Virus record (IMG/VR): IMGVR_UViG_3300026521_000463
Coordinates: 1-64,000 of that record
DNA: 64,000 bases
Strand: one strand, 5' to 3'
Source of the DNA: a virus
Shown here: one piece after another, positions 1-7,528 of the stretch
Layout: each line of letters starts with the position of its first letter
Numbering within the stretch: position 1 is the stretch's first letter
Translations under genes and position numbers: made by a program
Notes under the pieces: model-generated
Told to the model about the DNA's origin: nothing
Seen by the model: only the letters and a program-made list of their open reading frames with translations
The model's database searches: none

Positions 1-542
1 TTTGAAGTGAAAAATTCTAAATTTTTCTTATAAAAAATGTTTATATTACTTTTCAGCATATTTTTAGTGTGCTTCAATTTAGAGTCATCTGTTTCAGAAT
101 AATTTGCCAAAAGTTGCAAATCTTTGAATTGTTTATAATAATTTTGAAGTGCTTCAAGTATTTTTATTTCTTCAAGCAAATCTATATCCATAATTGTTAC
201 GGGACTAAAAGTTGCTTTTAAATGAGGCCCCAATTCTTCTGTAATTTCATTTAAAAGTATTTTTGGATTTGAAGAATCTGTTATTTGAACCTTTGCTATA
301 GATTGATATTTCAAATGACCTTTAACCACATCTAAATCTTTTGAAGTCCTAAATGATATAAAATGCTTCCCATCATACCAACTGTCAAAAACCACAGGAA
401 TAACCCCATGTGTGAAAGCATAATCTAGAAAATGTGTAGTTCTTTTTAAAATATCTTTATTCTTTTCCGTTTGTTTAAACAATTTTTTATATTTATTTTT
501 GACCTTTATTTTAAAATCATAAATTAAATCTAATAGTTTCAT
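1..542 (-). CDS. hypothetical protein, 3' end cut by window edge
   Basis: An open frame of about 180 codons starts with ATG two bases after the stop of the upstream gene and runs off the left edge with no stop codon, so the C-terminus is missing. The N-terminus is basic (DFKIKVKNKYKK) and the remainder is a mixed alpha/beta sequence with no recognised motif. It should be cotranscribed with the 207-residue gene upstream. Function unknown. Confidence 0.7.
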   Translation of the reverse strand, partial: MKLLDLIYDFKIKVKNKYKKLFKQTEKNKDILKRTTHFLDYAFTHGVIPVVFDSWYDGKHFISFRTSKDLDVVKGHLKYQSIAKVQITDSSNPKILLNEITEELGPHLKATFSPVTIMDIDLLEEIKILEALQNYYKQFKDLQLLANYSETDDSKLKHTKNMLKSNINIFYKKNLEFFTS

Positions 543-544
543 TT

Positions 545-1168
545 TTATTCCTCATTTGCTAATTCTTTATTTTGAATACATCTATAAAATTCATTATCAA
601 TAAAATCTTTTAATTCAAAAACTTTTTTGTTTTTAGTGTTTCTGATTTTATTTCCTTCAACTCTATAAATTTCATTATCAATAATACAAGCATCACTATC
701 AAAAATTATATTTCCGTTTTTATCTTTGAAACTTGTAGGTATTAAAATTTTATCAATTTTATCTCCTTCTAAAATTTCATCTGGACATTCTTCGCAACTG
801 TATGTAGTATGATATTCTTCCCACTCAAAAATCATTTTGTTTTTAATATCAATAATACCATCATAGATGAAAAATCCTTTTTTATGATATTCATTAAAAT
901 TAAAAATTACAAATTCTCCGAATTTTAGTTCTTTAACATTAAAATCTTTCACTAAAATAAAATTATCATCAAAAATTGAAGTAGGTTTAAAATCCCATCT
1001 ATCAAATTTCTTAAAAATCTCATTTTTTGCCAATAATGTTTTTTCAACCTTATCTAATTCTAAAAGATTTGTTTTTAAAGAATTATTAACATAATGATAT
1101 TTACCTAAATAATTATCTTTTACTTCAAAAAATGATAATGTTTTTCCTCTATAATTTATATATTTCAT
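545..1168 (-). CDS. hypothetical protein (207 aa)
   Basis: First gene of its transcription unit. It follows a TTGACT-17 bp-TATAAT promoter and has the stereotyped leader ending AAAGGATTCACATG. The protein is soluble and acidic with a CEECPDE segment near the middle and many short beta-strand-like stretches. No family recognised. The next gene follows after two bases, implying translational coupling. Confidence 0.75.
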   Translation of the reverse strand: MKYINYRGKTLSFFEVKDNYLGKYHYVNNSLKTNLLELDKVEKTLLAKNEIFKKFDRWDFKPTSIFDDNFILVKDFNVKELKFGEFVIFNFNEYHKKGFFIYDGIIDIKNKMIFEWEEYHTTYSCEECPDEILEGDKIDKILIPTSFKDKNGNIIFDSDACIIDNEIYRVEGNKIRNTKNKKVFELKDFIDNEFYRCIQNKELANEE

Positions 1169-1195
1169 GTGAATCCTTTTTGTTTTTATATTATA

Positions 1196-1224
1196 ATTAT
1201 AACAAAAAAGAAATTAAAAGTCAA
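1196..1224 (-). promoter_or_regulatory. sigma70-type promoter
   Basis: Read on the minus strand: TTGACT, 17 bp spacer, TATAAT. It lies about 28 bases upstream of the ATG of the 207-residue gene. Confidence 0.85.
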
Positions 1225-1267
1225 GTGTTTTCATAATTTTATAAAAGAATAAAATCAAGAAAAAGAA

Positions 1268-1846
1268 TTATAATAATTCTGTAATTTCTTGATATAAGTT
1301 TTCAATATCATTAGATGATAATGAAGTATATTTTGTGAATGAATTTCCTTCTGTGTCATCAAAAACAACAGGACAATTAACAATAGGTATAATTGATTTA
1401 CCTGAATAACTTACTGCTTCTTGAACTTTTGCTCCATTACCGATAACAAGATTAACATTTTCACCTATTCTGTAAAATTTTTTAGGATTAAACTCTTTAA
1501 CTGCTTTTTTATATTCTCTTTTTAAAGCACTTACTATTTTTTTCATTTTACTTGTAGCATCTGAAACATCAAAAAGAATATAAACTTCATCATACATCTT
1601 TACGGCACCAAATACATATCTATCACACCAGCAATTTACAGCATAAACTTCATATCCAGAACTTGTAGTTTCATCAACTACTTCTCCGCCTTCTCCTGCT
1701 TCATCAAGTTTTGAGATAACTTTATCTGCCACACCATCTATTACTTTTTTAACTGCTTCAAATGCTGCATCAGCATCTTGTTTTTCTAAAACTACACTTG
1801 AAACCTTGAATGCTTCATTTATGTTTTCTAAAATATCTTTTAACAT
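1268..1846 (-). CDS. hypothetical protein (192 aa)
   Basis: The last gene of the operon that starts with the 174-residue gene near 3.9 kb, placed 10 bases after the ferritin-like gene. The first 60 residues look helical and Ala/Val-rich. The remainder is alpha/beta with a Cys pair (NCWCDRY) and a possible hydrolase-like strand (VYILFDVSD). No family recognised. Adjacency to a ferritin-like gene is suggestive only. Confidence 0.7.
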   Translation of the reverse strand: MLKDILENINEAFKVSSVVLEKQDADAAFEAVKKVIDGVADKVISKLDEAGEGGEVVDETTSSGYEVYAVNCWCDRYVFGAVKMYDEVYILFDVSDATSKMKKIVSALKREYKKAVKEFNPKKFYRIGENVNLVIGNGAKVQEAVSYSGKSIIPIVNCPVVFDDTEGNSFTKYTSLSSNDIENLYQEITELL

Positions 1847-1856
1847 TTTTGTCCCC

Positions 1857-2348
1857 TTACTTTTTTGATTTTATTTCTTTTAAAACTGCTTTAAGACTGC
1901 TTTCATTATAAGGAATTTCTCCGAAAATATATTGTAAGTCATTGAAGTGTTCTACCTCATCCCCCATCATATCTTCAAAAAATTCTTCTAACTCAACTGC
2001 TTTATTTTCTTTTGCAAGTAAAACCATTTCTTTATAATCTTTTCTTGCTTGTTCTTCTAACCCTTGAATGAATTTAACACATTCAACTAAATCTTTAGGT
2101 GTGTATTTAGTTACACCTGTGTCAAAATCAACCAATTCTAAATCATTCAAAAACCCGTGATTGCCAGCATAAGCAACCAATTCAGTAAAATGTTTATATT
2201 CCTCACTTGAATGTTCTAATAATTCTTTTACAACATTCGCAACATCTTTACCTTTAAGTTTATTAGCAATAACAACATAACCTGCTGCTGCACTAATTTC
2301 ATCTCTGATAAATTTATTGAATTTTTCAATTAAAAATTCTTTATCCAT
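1857..2348 (-). CDS. ferritin-like diiron protein
   Basis: A 163-residue all-helical protein with the spacing of ferritin/rubrerythrin-type diiron sites: E17 in the first helix, E50-x-x-H53 in the second, E98/E99 in the third and E131-x-x-H134 in the fourth. Ferritin-like four-helix bundles oxidise or store iron, or detoxify peroxide, in the cytoplasm. The usual length of bacterial ferritins (about 160-170) fits. No rubredoxin domain is present, so it is ferritin or erythrin-like rather than a full rubrerythrin. It sits in an operon of otherwise unknown genes. The diiron fold is fairly sure; the reaction is inference. Confidence 0.75.
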   Translation of the reverse strand: MDKEFLIEKFNKFIRDEISAAAGYVVIANKLKGKDVANVVKELLEHSSEEYKHFTELVAYAGNHGFLNDLELVDFDTGVTKYTPKDLVECVKFIQGLEEQARKDYKEMVLLAKENKAVELEEFFEDMMGDEVEHFNDLQYIFGEIPYNESSLKAVLKEIKSKK

Positions 2349-2357
2349 AATTGTCCT

Positions 2358-2858
2358 TTATTTTTTACATTTCAGATTATAAAATATATCGTTATGTGTA
2401 ATACCTAATTTTTTGTATAATATATTATCTTCTTCCATAACATAATTAGAACATTTTGGTATTTTTTCATAACTTTTTATTTTAAGTGAATTTATATGTC
2501 TGTCATAGTATTTAACATAAAATTCATCTTTATAACTTGTAACCTCACAAGGAATTTCTGTTTTAACACTTTTTACTGTATCTAAATTAAAATTTAAGTA
2601 TAAAGAACTTATTACAATAAACACCATTGAAAATCTTGTTATTCTGCTAAGGTCTTCAGAAAATAAAACTATTGATGCCACTAATAAAATTATAGAAAGT
2701 GTAATCCCTAAAACAATATCAGACACAAAAATTGCAAAAAACCAAACTATTATAAAAAATGTTAAAAGTCCTTTTTCAGAATCTGTCATTCTTTTCTGCT
2801 CGTCATTGAAAAAATAATTTTTTATTTTTTCTAATTTAATTTTTAATTTATTTTTCAT
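2358..2858 (-). CDS. membrane protein, two predicted TM segments
   Basis: The start was moved to the internal ATG (MKNKLKIKLEK) because it has a good GGAGAAT ribosome site; an in-frame ATG 33 bases upstream lacks one. A basic N-terminal region precedes hydrophobic segments (FFIIVWFFAIFVSDIVL and the following stretch). The C-terminal ~80 residues are polar. It overlaps the ITPase-like gene by 11 bases. No function recognised. Confidence 0.7.
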   Translation of the reverse strand: MKNKLKIKLEKIKNYFFNDEQKRMTDSEKGLLTFFIIVWFFAIFVSDIVLGITLSIILLVASIVLFSEDLSRITRFSMVFIVISSLYLNFNLDTVKSVKTEIPCEVTSYKDEFYVKYYDRHINSLKIKSYEKIPKCSNYVMEEDNILYKKLGITHNDIFYNLKCKK

Positions 2859-3408
2859 TTTGATATTCTCCTTCCCATTTTGGTATATCACTTATTTTTA
2901 TTTTTTTGAATTTTTTATTCTTTTTAATTGCTAATAATGCTTTGTGTCTTGCTGAAAAGTCATCTTTTCTTCCTTCTTCATCTAATTTTGCTAAATTTTG
3001 TGAAAATGTTATATAAAAGTATGGGTCAAATCCATATCCTCTTATTTTTCCATCAACTTTATATGGGTTTCCAATTGTTCCTTCATATGTTCCTCTATAT
3101 AAAGTGATATATTCTCCGTCATTATAAGCAAAAGTAACAACCCATTTTGCTCTCTTTCCTAGGTATTTGGGTAAATTGTCAATCATCCATTTAATTTCAA
3201 CCAATTCTTCCCATTTTCTTTTATTTTTAATTTCAAGAATTGTGTCTTCAATTACAAATCCTTTTCCTGCTTCAAGTGCTTTATATATTGCTACTTCTTC
3301 ACTTGTTCCTTTTACTTCTCTTAAATCTTTACCTTTTATAATTTTTGCTTCAGGCAAAACTCTTTTTATTTCTTTAATTTTAAATTCATTTGAAGTTGTA
3401 AAAATCAT
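2848..3408 (-). CDS. Ham1/RdgB-like non-canonical purine NTP pyrophosphatase
   Basis: Resembles the ITPase family, which hydrolyses dITP/XTP to the monophosphate and keeps deaminated purines out of DNA. Visible family marks are the N-terminal substrate loop TTSNEFKIKEIK (4-15), the acidic metal site ED (54-55), GYGFDPYF (124-131, usually GFGYDPIF) and SARHKAL (152-158, usually SHRxKAL). The last motif has His and Arg displaced, so specificity may differ. Length 186 is normal. In a phage it could sanitise the pool or remove a host nucleotide that competes with a modified one; that role is inference. Confidence 0.75.
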   Translation of the reverse strand: MIFTTSNEFKIKEIKRVLPEAKIIKGKDLREVKGTSEEVAIYKALEAGKGFVIEDTILEIKNKRKWEELVEIKWMIDNLPKYLGKRAKWVVTFAYNDGEYITLYRGTYEGTIGNPYKVDGKIRGYGFDPYFYITFSQNLAKLDEEGRKDDFSARHKALLAIKKNKKFKKIKISDIPKWEGEYQNEK

Positions 3409-3431
3409 GTGTATCCTTTTTGTTTAATTTT

Positions 3432-3956
3432 CTAGATATTATATAATTGAAAATTACTGTTAACCTGAGTATCATCTATAACAATTTGCCCGTATTTTTC
3501 AACTTCAAAAATATATTTAATCGTGCTAACACTTGTTCTCGAAGTTGCTGAAATATACTCATCATAGATTTTTTCCATTTTAGTGATTTTTAAACCGTTT
3601 TCATACACTTCTTCTAAATTATGGTAAAATACACTTGACAATTCTTCTTCTAATTTTGGAACTATTGTTATAGGAACCTCAACTTCAATCTTAAAAAATG
3701 GATATAAAATACCCTCATCAATACTTCTTTTATATTCTTTATAAAATTTTTCGTAATCTTTGAATTGAGTTTTTGAAATTACTTTCTCAATTCTGTTTTT
3801 AACTCTTTTACTATCTCTATTATCATAATATAAATTTTCATCTGCTTCTGCTATAAGTGAAAACAAGTCGTATGAAACATACCCTCCTAAAAAACTCATA
3901 ACCATTTGTTTAGTAATTTTATTGTATTCAATTTCTTTTAATGTTTTAAATTTCAT
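3432..3956 (-). CDS. hypothetical protein (174 aa)
   Basis: Promoter-proximal gene of a five-gene operon (membrane protein, ITPase-like and ferritin-like genes downstream), with the standard GGATTCACATG start. Charged alpha/beta protein with an N-terminal helical region and a C-terminal beta-rich part. No family recognised. Confidence 0.7.
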   Translation of the reverse strand: MKFKTLKEIEYNKITKQMVMSFLGGYVSYDLFSLIAEADENLYYDNRDSKRVKNRIEKVISKTQFKDYEKFYKEYKRSIDEGILYPFFKIEVEVPITIVPKLEEELSSVFYHNLEEVYENGLKITKMEKIYDEYISATSRTSVSTIKYIFEVEKYGQIVIDDTQVNSNFQLYNI

Positions 3957-3982
3957 GTGAATCCTTTTTGTTTCTTTTTATA

Positions 3983-4011
3983 ATTATAACAAAAAAGGAG
4001 GAAGAAGTCAA
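3983..4011 (-). promoter_or_regulatory. sigma70-type promoter
   Basis: TTGACT, 17 bp, TATAAT on the minus strand, directly upstream of the 174-residue gene. Confidence 0.85.
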
Positions 4012-4031
4012 GTGTTTTTAAAATTTTTATA

Positions 4032-4976
4032 TTAAAATAAAGAATTTTTTTCTTGATTTAAATTTGTATAATTATAATTTTTATGAGCATAAATCTTTTC
4101 TTGAACTATTTTTCTGCTTATATCATTTTTTCCTTTCTGATATATTATTTCATAATCTTTATGCTCAAGATTGTATTCCGAGATGATACATTTATTTTTT
4201 GAAATAAAGTCATTAAAAAGATTAAAATTAAAATCGGAATTGTATCCACTTGTATTTTGATATGGAGGGTCCAAATAAATTATTGAGTTTTTTTCAAAAT
4301 TTTTAAAATCAAGATAACTTTTATTATGGAATTCTATTTTTTTATTTTTTATATGTGGTAAAGTTTTTGCTAATAAATTTATGTTATTGATATGAGCAAC
4401 TAAATTTCTTCTTGGTGGCATAAAAGGTTTTAATACTTCATAAAGTTTTAATTTTTTCTTTTGCACTTCATTATCATTTTTTGGCATCCCCATTTCTATA
4501 ATTTCATTTAGATTGACATCCCCGTAAAACTTTTTAATATTCTCAATATGTTTCTCGTCATTATGAATTATAACATAATGAAGACTTCTTTTAATGTCTT
4601 CAATTTCTTTACTATAAATATATCCACTCCCGTCATTTCCAAAACTGTAACATCTTTCAAAAAATATCTTATCTATTTTATCTTTAGGTTTATCATTTCT
4701 TCCATAAAAAGGTTTATAGAATCTCTCAAAAAATTCTTCTTCACTTGTATTTTTTAAAAACATTACAAAATCAAATAAATTTTTATCTAATTCATTATAA
4801 ATAACTTTTTTAACATTTGGGTTTTGAGCAATTGAAAAAGATACACTACCTCCTCCTCCAAATAAATCATAAAGGATAATATCTTTAGGTTGAACCTTTT
4901 CAAAAATTTCATTTAAGTTTTTTATAAGTTTTCTTTTGCTTCCTTTATATGGTATTCCTACTGCTTTAATTTTCAT
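4032..4976 (-). CDS. D12-class DNA adenine N6-methyltransferase (copy 1)
   Basis: Dam/D12-type methylase that transfers a methyl group from SAM to adenine N6 in DNA. The AdoMet-binding end shows PYKGSKRKL (9-17) and LFGGGGSVS (39-46); the catalytic motif DPPY is at 236-239 in the canonical YLDPPYQNTSGYN context. At 314 residues it is longer than E. coli Dam because of a mid-protein insert. It is the last gene of an eight-gene operon. It is clearly paralogous to a second methylase about 8 kb away, sharing the GSKR, CYSFGN, KSYLDFK and DPPYQNTSGYN blocks. Target site unknown. It could protect phage DNA from restriction. Confidence 0.9.
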   Translation of the reverse strand: MKIKAVGIPYKGSKRKLIKNLNEIFEKVQPKDIILYDLFGGGGSVSFSIAQNPNVKKVIYNELDKNLFDFVMFLKNTSEEEFFERFYKPFYGRNDKPKDKIDKIFFERCYSFGNDGSGYIYSKEIEDIKRSLHYVIIHNDEKHIENIKKFYGDVNLNEIIEMGMPKNDNEVQKKKLKLYEVLKPFMPPRRNLVAHINNINLLAKTLPHIKNKKIEFHNKSYLDFKNFEKNSIIYLDPPYQNTSGYNSDFNFNLFNDFISKNKCIISEYNLEHKDYEIIYQKGKNDISRKIVQEKIYAHKNYNYTNLNQEKNSLF

Positions 4977-5178
4977 TTACAATCCTATAAACTTTTTTAT
5001 TATAATGTATTTCATTCTTAACACATTTGCCGTTCGTTGTATTATATTCACAACACTTGACTTTGAACTTGTCAGGTAAAGCAAGTGATATTAAACCATA
5101 AAAAGCAAGTGTAAGAATAAAAACCAATAAAACATTTAAAATAAAATTTACCTGTTTATCATATCTACTTTGGAACAT
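4966..5178 (-). CDS. small membrane protein with Cys-containing tail
   Basis: 70 residues: a basic start (MFQSRYDKQ), one hydrophobic span (FILNVLLVFILTLAFYGLI), then a polar tail with three Cys (KCCEYNTTNGKC). It overlaps the start of the downstream methylase by 11 bases. Could be an inner-membrane protein with a periplasmic disulfide-containing tail. Function unknown. Confidence 0.65.
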   Translation of the reverse strand: MFQSRYDKQVNFILNVLLVFILTLAFYGLISLALPDKFKVKCCEYNTTNGKCVKNEIHYNKKVYRIVNEN

Positions 5179-5179
5179 T

Positions 5180-5575
5180 TTAATCCTCGCAGTAACTTAT
5201 TGATATTACAAAATCTTCAACTTCAAAATAATGATAACCATATTCTTTGCTATATTTTTTAAAATCCAAATCATTAGATATAATTATTTCATTGTTATCT
5301 ACTTTAATGATAATTTTTGTTAAGTCATCGTCAATTTCAATATCTTGAATATAATCATCTTTAATGTCTGGATATAAAGGTTTATCATTTAATGTATAAA
5401 AATTTACATAGCAATTTTGCTTTAATAATTTATACATTTTATTCATCCATTTTTCTTTAAATGGATTATTTAAGTTATGTAATGCTTTTTTATACTCTTC
5501 TTTTGCTTGCAAATATTTTTTATACTCAACTTCTTTTTCTTTTAATTCATTTTTTAATAATTCTAATTTACTCAT
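5180..5575 (-). CDS. hypothetical coiled-coil protein (131 aa)
   Basis: The first ~45 residues form a highly charged heptad-like helix (LELLKNELKEKEVEYKKYL). The remainder is acidic beta-strand-like sequence. It stands one base before the next gene in a tightly packed operon. No family recognised. Confidence 0.7.
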   Translation of the reverse strand: MSKLELLKNELKEKEVEYKKYLQAKEEYKKALHNLNNPFKEKWMNKMYKLLKQNCYVNFYTLNDKPLYPDIKDDYIQDIEIDDDLTKIIIKVDNNEIIISNDLDFKKYSKEYGYHYFEVEDFVISISYCED

Positions 5576-5576
5576 T

Positions 5577-5855
5577 TTAATCCTTTAATTTTATACTATT
5601 TATTCTTTCTACAATAAAATCAATAATTGTATTTTTATATTTTTTGATAACAATTATATCAAGTAAAAAATAAATTGCTAAAATAATACCTACAGGAAAA
5701 AGAGCAGCAAACAAAAAAGCAGTAACCAATACCACCAAAAGAGTATCAGAATTAAAATCTGACGGATAATCATTTAACGATTCTTGATATCTAATATCAA
5801 CTATTAAAAGAAATGTTAAAACAAAAAACAAAATAAACCATATTATAAAAAACAT
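5577..5855 (-). CDS. small membrane protein, two TM segments
   Basis: The start is placed at MFFIIWF because AAAGGAGAGAAA precedes that ATG; an upstream in-frame ATG at 5897 has no ribosome site. There are two hydrophobic spans, one at the N-terminus and one near the middle (FLFAALFPVGIILAIYFLL), and a basic C-terminus. Function unknown; holin-like topology is possible but unproven. Confidence 0.65.
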   Translation of the reverse strand: MFFIIWFILFFVLTFLLIVDIRYQESLNDYPSDFNSDTLLVVLVTAFLFAALFPVGIILAIYFLLDIIVIKKYKNTIIDFIVERINSIKLKD

Positions 5856-5865
5856 TTTCTCTCCT

Positions 5866-6531
5866 TTATTTTTTAGGAGCAAGTTTTCTAAATTCACTTG
5901 CTAACTCATTATATCTAAATACTTTTTTAAAAGTTGAAATTATATCATCCCATTCTTTATTGTATTTATAAATCATTTTTATTTTTTTGTAGTCGTCATT
6001 TAATTGACTTACAAATTTATCCATTTCAAAATCTTCTTTGTATTTTGCTAAAGCAATTCCAAACTTCAAAATTCTAATACAATGAAATAAAGATTTATAA
6101 CTTTTTCTCAATTCAATTTCAGAATTGAATTTTGGATATTCTATTGTATATTTCTTTTTTGCTTTTACAAGACTATTATTATATTTTTTTGAAAATGATT
6201 TTCTCAATTTTGATAAATCAAATTTAAAATACGAAGGGTTATAATTCACTATTCCGTCTGAAAAATATAATGCCATTGCCATCTCTTCGTGTTCCCATAA
6301 TAGTTCTTCAAATGTTCTTTTACTTATAACAATAACATCTTTTTTATAAGTGTTACCATTATAAACATTTTCAAAAGTATAATTTTCATTTATTTCTTTA
6401 AAACTATCTACGATAACTACAAAGTCTATATCCGATTTTTCGTCCATTGTTTTCCATAACAACGAACCCCATTCATAACAACCAACTAATCTATCATAAT
6501 TATTCTTTTTCAAAAATTCATAAAAATTCAT
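5866..6531 (-). CDS. MNT-type nucleotidyltransferase
   Basis: Contains the polymerase-beta superfamily signature GS-x(n)-D-x-D: GSLLWKTMDEKSDIDFVVI, with the two metal Asp in SDID near residue 40, then a helical C-terminal part rich in Lys. Such proteins transfer a nucleotide to proteins, RNA or small molecules (for example MntA-type AMPylation of a HEPN toxin). The start is set at the internal ATG (MNFYEFLKK) preceded by GCGAGG. It overlaps the small gene upstream. The second nucleotidyltransferase at 7.5-8.5 kb belongs to another family. Substrate unknown. Confidence 0.65.
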   Translation of the reverse strand: MNFYEFLKKNNYDRLVGCYEWGSLLWKTMDEKSDIDFVVIVDSFKEINENYTFENVYNGNTYKKDVIVISKRTFEELLWEHEEMAMALYFSDGIVNYNPSYFKFDLSKLRKSFSKKYNNSLVKAKKKYTIEYPKFNSEIELRKSYKSLFHCIRILKFGIALAKYKEDFEMDKFVSQLNDDYKKIKMIYKYNKEWDDIISTFKKVFRYNELASEFRKLAPKK

Positions 6532-6700
6532 AATAACCTCGCTTTTTTGCTTCATCTCTGATTGCTCTTGCTCCAGATTTTAGCAAAACATCATTATGGT
6601 CTATATATTTTTTGTAAAATGTTTTTAATTGAAGTTTCAAAAAATTATCACTCCAATAACTTGGGGGATATTCTATTTTATCATAATTCTTATCTTTCAT
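6518..6700 (-). CDS. small hypothetical protein (60 aa)
   Basis: A short polar helical protein (ending ARAIRDEAKKRGYYEFL) lying immediately before and overlapping the MNT-type nucleotidyltransferase by 14 bases. By position it could be a partner of that enzyme. No family recognised. Confidence 0.6.
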   Translation of the reverse strand: MKDKNYDKIEYPPSYWSDNFLKLQLKTFYKKYIDHNDVLLKSGARAIRDEAKKRGYYEFL

Positions 6701-6701
6701 T

Positions 6702-7289
6702 TTAATCCCTTAAAAAATTATGAAGTCTTAACATTGGTGGATTATAAAGATTGTCTCTATCATAAGCATCTAATTGAATTAAATCTTTTTCAATGTCTTT
6801 AAGTGTTAAAGGATGTAACGATATGTATCTAACTTCACTTTGCCAAGACATACAACTTCTCTCAAAAGTTTTAAAAGAAAATATAAATACTAATTCGTCT
6901 CTTTTAATATCCATAAATGCTGTTCTTCCGTCAGGAACTAATTTATCTGTAATAATGAAAATATACTTAAAAAATATAACCTTTTTAATTGTTTTTTTAT
7001 TTTTAGAATAAATATCATTAAAAAAATCTTCAAAGTCATTTTTTAAAAAAGTAATAAATTCATTTTCATTATCAAAAAACATTCTTATTTCTCTTTTTGT
7101 GAAGAGTTTAAATGCATTATTTTTTAAACCTTTTCTTATTCTCTTAGCATAACTTTTTAGGTTGAAATTTTTCTTTTCAATTTCATCTAACACCAAATCA
7201 AAAACTACTCTGTCAAATTCCCCGTCAAGCAATTTATAAATCAACCTGTGTGAAGTTGATTGCTTTAATTCTCTTAAACTTATTTTCAT
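6702..7289 (-). CDS. hypothetical protein (195 aa)
   Basis: Basic N-terminal half rich in Lys/Arg helices, then a beta-rich region ending LYNPPMLRLHNFLRD. Possible nucleic-acid binder from charge alone. Second gene of the operon that leads to the D12 methylase. Not recognised. Confidence 0.7.
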   Translation of the reverse strand: MKISLRELKQSTSHRLIYKLLDGEFDRVVFDLVLDEIEKKNFNLKSYAKRIRKGLKNNAFKLFTKREIRMFFDNENEFITFLKNDFEDFFNDIYSKNKKTIKKVIFFKYIFIITDKLVPDGRTAFMDIKRDELVFIFSFKTFERSCMSWQSEVRYISLHPLTLKDIEKDLIQLDAYDRDNLYNPPMLRLHNFLRD

Positions 7290-7298
7290 GTGAATTCC

Positions 7299-7466
7299 TT
7301 ATATTTTTACAAAAATTTTGATGTCATTTTTAAATTTTTCAATAAATGCAGGGCAACATTCCGCATTTGATTTATCACATTCAGAACAATCACAACCTTT
7401 ACATTTAACTATAAAATCTTTAAAATTATCTTTTTCTTCAAATTTAATTTCTTTAAAATTTTTCAT
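7299..7466 (-). CDS. Cys-rich small protein (55 aa)
   Basis: A short frame begins at an ATG with the stereotyped AAAGGATTCACATG leader just downstream of a strong promoter, which supports it despite its size. The centre is Cys-rich (CKGCDCSECDKSNAECC), enough for a zinc or Fe-S site. It is the first gene of the operon that continues to the D12 methylase. Function unknown. Confidence 0.65.
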   Translation of the reverse strand: MKNFKEIKFEEKDNFKDFIVKCKGCDCSECDKSNAECCPAFIEKFKNDIKIFVKI

Positions 7467-7499
7467 GTGAATCCTTTTTGTTTTATTTCTTACATTATA

Positions 7500-7528
7500 A
7501 TTATAACAAAAAAGAAAAAGAAAGTCAA
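7500..7528 (-). promoter_or_regulatory. sigma70-type promoter
   Basis: TTGACT, 17 bp, TATAAT on the minus strand. It heads the operon running from the Cys-rich peptide to the first methylase. The -35 lies over the 3' end of the upstream gene. Confidence 0.85.
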
